NCBI GenBank assembly: GCA_964622075.1
Contig: CAZUMR010000061.1
Location: 1 to 8,973 of the forward strand
DNA: 8,973 bases
Origin: WAPX01 sp964622075
GTDB lineage: Archaea > Halobacteriota > Archaeoglobi > Archaeoglobales > Archaeoglobaceae
Direction of reading: 5' to 3'
Shown: positions 5,174-8,973 of the stretch, piece by piece
Numbering within the stretch: position 1 is the stretch's first letter
Layout of the letters: the number at the start of each line of letters is the position of its first letter
Translations under genes and position numbers: made by a program
The notes under the pieces: generated by a model
Told to the model about the DNA's origin: nothing
Seen by the model: only the letters and a program-made list of their open reading frames with translations
Database searches by the model: none

Positions 5174-7111
5174 TTAAACGTTAATTTCCTTCGCCGAAGT
5201 GAAGTCGCCTTTTCTTCTGAAGTGTTCAACAAGCTCTGCGTACAGTGGATGGGATGAGAGAGTTGAGCTGTCACCAATGCATATGAGCTTCATTCTTGCT
5301 CTCGTTATAGCAACGTTGAGCCTTCTCTCATCCATCAAAAATCCAACGTTCCCTTCCGGATTGCTCCTGACAAAGGAGATGACGATGACATCCTTCTCTC
5401 TTCCCTGATACGCATCTACAGTGTTCACTTCCAGCAAATCAAGACTTTTACTCTTTAAAACCTTCTTTAAAACCCGATTTATCAGGTCAACCTGATCGTC
5501 GTAAGGAGTTATAACACCCACTCTATCCAGACTCAGAATGCGTGCCAGATCTTTAACAATTACACCAACCAGCCTCGCCTCAAGCACGTTCTCTCTCGAA
5601 AAGGATCCTCTTCTCTGCCTCTCCCACCTTCCCTCACACTCACTCGTATCCACAAACTGAAGGGGCGTATCTGTTACAACATTCCCGGACTTTTCAACTC
5701 TCAAATTTCTGACGCTTTCATCAGCCTCAAGCATGCATCCGTAGAATTTTCTGCATGGAAACTCCATTAGATCCTCGTTCATCCTGTACTGTACCTTAAG
5801 CATTGAAGATGCAACCTCCACAACCTTTTCGAAAAGTGTGCTTTCGAGTTCTCTGACTTCCACCGTTGGAGGTAACTGTTTGTGATCTCCGGCAAGCACG
5901 AACCTTCTGGAAAGAGATACCGGAATTAACACCTCAGGTATCGTGGCCTGAGAAGCTTCATCAACTACAGCAACGTCAAATTCGGCTCCAAAATCCTTCA
6001 GAATGTAGGCAGTGGAGTTCGTTGAAAAAACGACGTCTGCCTCATCTATCAGCTCCTTCTGTATCTCATACTCAATTTTCTGTCTCTCCTTAACGAGTTT
6101 TTCAACCTCCCTGTTCAGCCTGATCCATTCCGCCATGGATATTATCTGTCTTGGTGTCAGTCCCCTGATTGCTCTTCCTCTCTCAGCAGCTCTTAAAATT
6201 TCTTCATCGCTCAGTCCTCTCCTGAGAGATGGTTTTGGTTTTTCGTACATGCCCCTTAAGGCCATCAGCTCCTCTATTTTCCTGTTAATCTTCCTGACCT
6301 CCTCAAACATATCGTGTCGTTCAAGCTGGTAGAAGAGAGAAGAGTCCAGAACCTTTCTGTCAACTCTTGCCGGATGTCCAAGTCTAATGGCTTTAACGTT
6401 TCCCAGCCTTACCGTTGCAAGAAGAAAGTTGTCAACGGCAACGTTGCTGCTTGCAGTTGCAAGAACTTTCTCTCCCTTTCTAACGAGTTGCCTGATTAAC
6501 TCAGCCACTGTCCTTGTCTTTCCGGTACCAAAAGGCCCGTGTATGGCAAAACACTCTGAATCCATGGCAAAGGCAATTGCTTCTACCTGGCTTTTGTTCA
6601 AACTGTCAACGGGATGGACTTCTGTCTTTCTGACTTCTGGCTTCCTTATTCCAAGGTATATTTCCAGTGCTTTTCTGCCATGCTCACTGAGATTTCTCAG
6701 GTTGTCTATCATTCTGTTAAACGTCGTCTCACTTGAATAGAGGTCAATTCTAACGTTTTTCAGTGCCCAGTCTGGAAGGGACTTTACAGCAACTGTTATG
6801 AATTTTCTGCCCTTTTCCACAACTGTAGCAGATATTCCCGTTTTTAACGGGTTTGAATTCATCCTGCTAATCAGCACGACGTCGCCCTGATTTATTTCAG
6901 TCACTATGTCTTCAGCTCTCCCATACCTGACGTAAACGTGTCCAAAGTAGCTGCCAATTACCTTACCTTTCAGGTTTAAAATCGCCCTTCCAGCTTTTTC
7001 CCTCTTCTTTGGAGTCATCCTTGCTATTTCTCTTTTCATAGCCTCTATCTGCAGCTCCCTTTCTTTTTTCACAAGTTTTATCAGGTATTTCACAAACCCA
7101 TCAACCTGCAT
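5174..7111 (-). CDS. Superfamily 1B DNA/RNA helicase, IGHMBP2/Upf1-like (archaeal TIGR00376 type)
   Basis: An ATP-dependent helicase of the Upf1-like group. Positions below use the 651-residue form starting at 7129. After an N-terminal helix, a beta-barrel (about 54-118, KGKVIG...GDVVLIS) inserts as in Upf1. All SF1 motifs are present: Q motif around Q181, Walker A GPFGTGKT (198-205), Ia TASSNVAVDN (225-234), Walker B DEAS (390-393), III GDHKQLPP (414-421), IV QYRM (447-450), V VDAYQGREKD (571-580) and VI RRLNVAITRAR (602-612). A charged, probably coiled-coil stalk fills 270-360. Length is normal for the family. The frame opens at 7129, but the ATG at 7111 has a GGTGA Shine-Dalgarno 8 nt upstream and matches where the family's N-terminal helix begins, so I prefer it (645 residues). 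It should unwind nucleic acid in replication, repair or RNA processing; the archaeal role is unsettled. Confidence 0.9.
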   Translation of the reverse strand: MQVDGFVKYLIKLVKKERELQIEAMKREIARMTPKKREKAGRAILNLKGKVIGSYFGHVYVRYGRAEDIVTEINQGDVVLISRMNSNPLKTGISATVVEKGRKFITVAVKSLPDWALKNVRIDLYSSETTFNRMIDNLRNLSEHGRKALEIYLGIRKPEVRKTEVHPVDSLNKSQVEAIAFAMDSECFAIHGPFGTGKTRTVAELIRQLVRKGEKVLATASSNVAVDNFLLATVRLGNVKAIRLGHPARVDRKVLDSSLFYQLERHDMFEEVRKINRKIEELMALRGMYEKPKPSLRRGLSDEEILRAAERGRAIRGLTPRQIISMAEWIRLNREVEKLVKERQKIEYEIQKELIDEADVVFSTNSTAYILKDFGAEFDVAVVDEASQATIPEVLIPVSLSRRFVLAGDHKQLPPTVEVRELESTLFEKVVEVASSMLKVQYRMNEDLMEFPCRKFYGCMLEADESVRNLRVEKSGNVVTDTPLQFVDTSECEGRWERQRRGSFSRENVLEARLVGVIVKDLARILSLDRVGVITPYDDQVDLINRVLKKVLKSKSLDLLEVNTVDAYQGREKDVIVISFVRSNPEGNVGFLMDERRLNVAITRARMKLICIGDSSTLSSHPLYAELVEHFRRKGDFTSAKEINV

Positions 7112-7119
7112 TCTTTCCA

Positions 7120-7124
7120 TCACC
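7120..7124 (-). promoter_or_regulatory. Shine-Dalgarno deciding the helicase start
   Basis: GGTGA on the minus strand lies 8 nt before the ATG at 7111. The upstream in-frame ATGs at 7129 and 7120 have no comparable site, the second one overlapping this motif. Confidence 0.55.
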
Positions 7125-7199
7125 CACATTCTTCAGATTGCAGCATTGCACATATCAGACTGACTCATGCTTACATCATCTCAAACTGATCGCCAGAAA

Positions 7200-7219
7200 C
7201 GTTACAGATTTTCGTAACG
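7200..7219 (-). repeat. Small inverted repeat in the helicase upstream region
   Basis: CGTTAC (7200-7205) and GTAACG (7214-7219) are exact complements around an 8-nt loop. If transcription starts from the tentative TATA box at 7251-7258, this falls near the 5' end of the helicase leader. It could be a short hairpin or an operator-sized dyad; 6-bp arms may also be chance. Confidence 0.35.
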
Positions 7220-7250
7220 AGCAGCATTATGCAGAAAGTTATAGCTCAGG

Positions 7251-7258
7251 TATTTAAA
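7251..7258 (-). promoter_or_regulatory. Tentative TATA box of the helicase gene
   Basis: TTTAAATA on the minus strand is the best TATA-like element in the 229-nt gap between asd and the helicase. It would give a start near 7228 and a leader of more than 100 nt, unusually long next to the leaderless genes here. The BRE is poor, so this is a weak call. Confidence 0.35.
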
Positions 7259-7283
7259 CAGATTAGATACGCAAACAATTTCG

Positions 7284-7309
7284 AAATAAATAAACACAAA
7301 TAAATAAAT
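7284..7309 (-). terminator. Probable terminator of asd, repeated T-rich tract
   Basis: On the minus strand, about 50 nt after the asd stop, two copies of TTTATTTATTT flank GTG. T-rich tracts in this position usually end archaeal transcripts. The tract also separates asd from the tentative helicase promoter, so the two genes are probably transcribed separately. Confidence 0.45.
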
Positions 7310-7358
7310 GATACGCCAGCACCTATTAAACACCTATCAAACTCAGCCTGAGCACATT

Positions 7359-8387
7359 TTACAGGATTTTCTCCCTGACCATCAGCTCTGCGTTAAGTAT
7401 GCTCGCTCCAGCCGCACCTCTAACCGTGTTGTGGCCCATCACTATGTACTTTATTCCCCAGCTATCCTTTCTTATTCTGCCAACACAAACGCTCATACCG
7501 TTTCCAGCATTTCTATCGAGCCTTGGCTGTGGTCTGTCCTTCTCCCTTCTGACAATTATGACCTTCTCAGGAGATGTCGGCAGGTCAAGAGGTTTCAGAC
7601 TTTCAAAAGCTTCGATAACTTCATCAACACCAACATCCCTGTCAAACTCCACCCACACTGCCTCGGTGTGACCATCAATTACAGGCACTCTGTGGCAGGA
7701 TGCGGATACGGTTATTGGTGCGGGAATGACTTTTTCTCCATCGAACTTTCCAAGCAGCTTTAGAGGTTCTTCTTCGACCTTCTCCTCCTCACCGCTTATG
7801 AACGGTATCACGTTATCAGTTATCGCCAGCGAAGGCACACCCGGATAACCAGCTCCGCTCAAAGCCTGCATTGATGCCACTCTAACTGATTTCAGTCCAA
7901 GATCCATTAGCGGTTTCAGGCTTATAACGAGCATGATTGTCGTGCAGTTTGGATTTGTTACTATAAATCCGTCCCACCCTCTGTTCTTTTTCTGCACATC
8001 TATCATTTGCAGATGATCGGGATTTACTTCTGGAATTACCAGAGGCACATCTTCAGCCATCCTGTATGCCGATGCGTTGCTTGCTACAGCAAAACCACCC
8101 TCTGCAAACTTTGGCTCAACATCCCTCGCAACTCCTGAGGGTAGAGCTGAGAAAACAAGATCCGCATCCACGTGCTTCGGATCCATTGGAACCATTTCCA
8201 TGTCCCTAACGCAGTCCGGGATATCTGAAGAAACGATCCAGTCCACTTCCTCACCGTAAATTTTCCCCACTCTCTTTTCAGAGGCTGCGAGAGATGATAT
8301 TTCGAACCACGGATGCTCAGCGAGCAGCTGAATGAATTTCTGTCCAACCATTCCAGTCGCTCCAAGAACTGCCACCTTGATTTTCAT
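7359..8387 (-). CDS. asd: Aspartate-semialdehyde dehydrogenase
   Basis: Catalyses the NADPH-dependent reduction of L-4-aspartyl phosphate to L-aspartate 4-semialdehyde, the branch-point step to lysine, threonine, methionine and isoleucine, in the cytoplasm. The 342-residue protein has the archaeal/fungal-type sequence. The NADP-binding loop GATGMVGQ lies at 9-16 and FSALPSG at 79-85. The catalytic cysteine is C148 in TNPNCTT, with the QALSGAG segment (174-180) after it. SCHRVPVIDGHT (230-241) provides the probable substrate-binding R233 and catalytic H240. The C-terminal cap KDRPQPRLDRNAGNGMSV is intact, so the enzyme looks complete and active. The ATG at 8387 lies 27 nt from a TATA-like element, implying a leaderless message. 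No other lysine or threonine pathway gene is adjacent; upstream is the 23S rRNA gene on the same strand. Confidence 0.95.
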   Translation of the reverse strand: MKIKVAVLGATGMVGQKFIQLLAEHPWFEISSLAASEKRVGKIYGEEVDWIVSSDIPDCVRDMEMVPMDPKHVDADLVFSALPSGVARDVEPKFAEGGFAVASNASAYRMAEDVPLVIPEVNPDHLQMIDVQKKNRGWDGFIVTNPNCTTIMLVISLKPLMDLGLKSVRVASMQALSGAGYPGVPSLAITDNVIPFISGEEEKVEEEPLKLLGKFDGEKVIPAPITVSASCHRVPVIDGHTEAVWVEFDRDVGVDEVIEAFESLKPLDLPTSPEKVIIVRREKDRPQPRLDRNAGNGMSVCVGRIRKDSWGIKYIVMGHNTVRGAAGASILNAELMVREKIL

Positions 8388-8409
8388 GGACTGCAGGATT
8401 TGCTCTCAC

Positions 8410-8418
8410 CTAAATAAG
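8410..8418 (-). promoter_or_regulatory. TATA box of asd
   Basis: The minus strand reads CTTATTTAG with its centre 27 nt before the asd ATG, so the transcript should begin at the start codon. The element sits in a small dyad (ACCT at 8408-8411 and AGGT at 8417-8420). It gives asd its own promoter downstream of the rRNA gene. Confidence 0.6.
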
Positions 8419-8452
8419 GTTTGTCAATTTTAGGAATTAGCAGTGGCAGTGG

Positions 8453-8480
8453 AAGCTGTGGCAGTAAAGCTGTGGCAGTA
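8453..8480. repeat. Exact 14-bp tandem duplication between 23S rRNA and asd
   Basis: AAGCTGTGGCAGTA occurs twice head to tail (8453-8466 and 8467-8480). It is preceded by shorter related CAGTGG units and followed by ACTGCAAGTTGCAAG. It lies just upstream of the asd promoter and downstream of the rRNA 3' end and looks like a slippage-generated repeat. Confidence 0.7.
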
Positions 8481-8570
8481 GATACTGCAAGTTGCAAGCA
8501 AATATGAAAACAGATGACAAGGACGAATTTAAAATTAGTTATGAAGTGCAAGGCCGTGCAGAGGCTCACT

Positions 8571-8586
8571 CCGGGTATATACCCGG
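8571..8586. repeat. Perfect 16-bp palindrome in the 23S rRNA 3' flank
   Basis: CCGGGTATATACCCGG is fully self-complementary, with a further pair of arms outside it (GCCGTGC near 8553-8559 against GCACGG at 8603-8608). It sits within about 20 nt of the expected mature 3' end of 23S rRNA. As RNA it forms a GC-rich hairpin, likely part of the precursor processing region; it may also be a termination or TATA-like DNA element. Confidence 0.65.
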
Positions 8587-8591
8587 GACCG

Positions 8592-8973
<382 letters not shown>

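Noticed and set aside
4660..7129. Nuclease plus helicase as a defence system
   Set aside because: The two genes are convergent with separate terminators, the helicase is a normal member of a widespread archaeal housekeeping family, and no methyltransferase, effector or mobile element is nearby.
7140..7190. Possible C/D box small RNA on the minus strand before the helicase (ATGATGT, then two CTGA boxes)
   Set aside because: The C box matches only 6 of 7 positions, no acceptable C' box lies after the first CTGA, and the ends do not pair into a terminal stem.
8388..8591. 5S rRNA or tRNA downstream of 23S
   Set aside because: The stretch holds the palindrome, a tandem repeat and the asd promoter, but nothing with a cloverleaf or 5S pattern on either strand.

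Overview
The window looks like chromosome from a euryarchaeon, most likely a member of the Archaeoglobales (Archaeoglobus/Ferroglobus/Geoglobus type). The evidence is an archaeal-type 23S rRNA 3' end, BRE/TATA promoters placed about 25 nt before start codons (leaderless mRNAs), and archaeal protein families (DUF1922, DUF1786, the archaeal IGHMBP2-like helicase, archaeal/fungal-type aspartate-semialdehyde dehydrogenase). Placement at order level is a judgement from overall resemblance; I cannot name the species.

Layout. The left edge (1-762, minus) holds the N-terminal 254 codons of a secreted, sequon-rich S-layer-type glycoprotein with a clear promoter and Shine-Dalgarno. A 364-nt gap follows with a strong 22-bp imperfect hairpin. 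Next on the plus strand are a small secreted beta-rich protein overlapped by a small membrane protein (1127-1793, DUF5658-like), a two-gene operon of an FAD-dependent amine-oxidase-like enzyme and a DUF1922 zinc ribbon (1897-3365), a DUF1786 protein with an ASKHA-like start (3462-4568), and a small PD-(D/E)XK nuclease-like protein (4660-5079). Convergent to these, on the minus strand, are a superfamily 1B Upf1-like helicase (5174-7111 or 7129), asd for the aspartate-family amino acid pathway (7359-8387), and the last ~380 nt of a 23S rRNA gene (from about 8592 to the right edge), whose transcription runs towards asd.

The genes do not form one pathway. Two envelope-related units (surface glycoprotein; secreted plus membrane protein) sit at the left, an uncharacterised redox operon and DUF1786 in the middle, nucleic-acid enzymes and housekeeping genes at the right. 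I see no CRISPR array, insertion sequence, tRNA or convincing defence system. The items most worth a second look are the hairpin at 833-887 just upstream of the surface-glycoprotein promoter, the low-complexity insertion in the DUF1786 protein, the palindrome just outside the 23S 3' end, and short tandem duplications that recur in most of the intergenic gaps.
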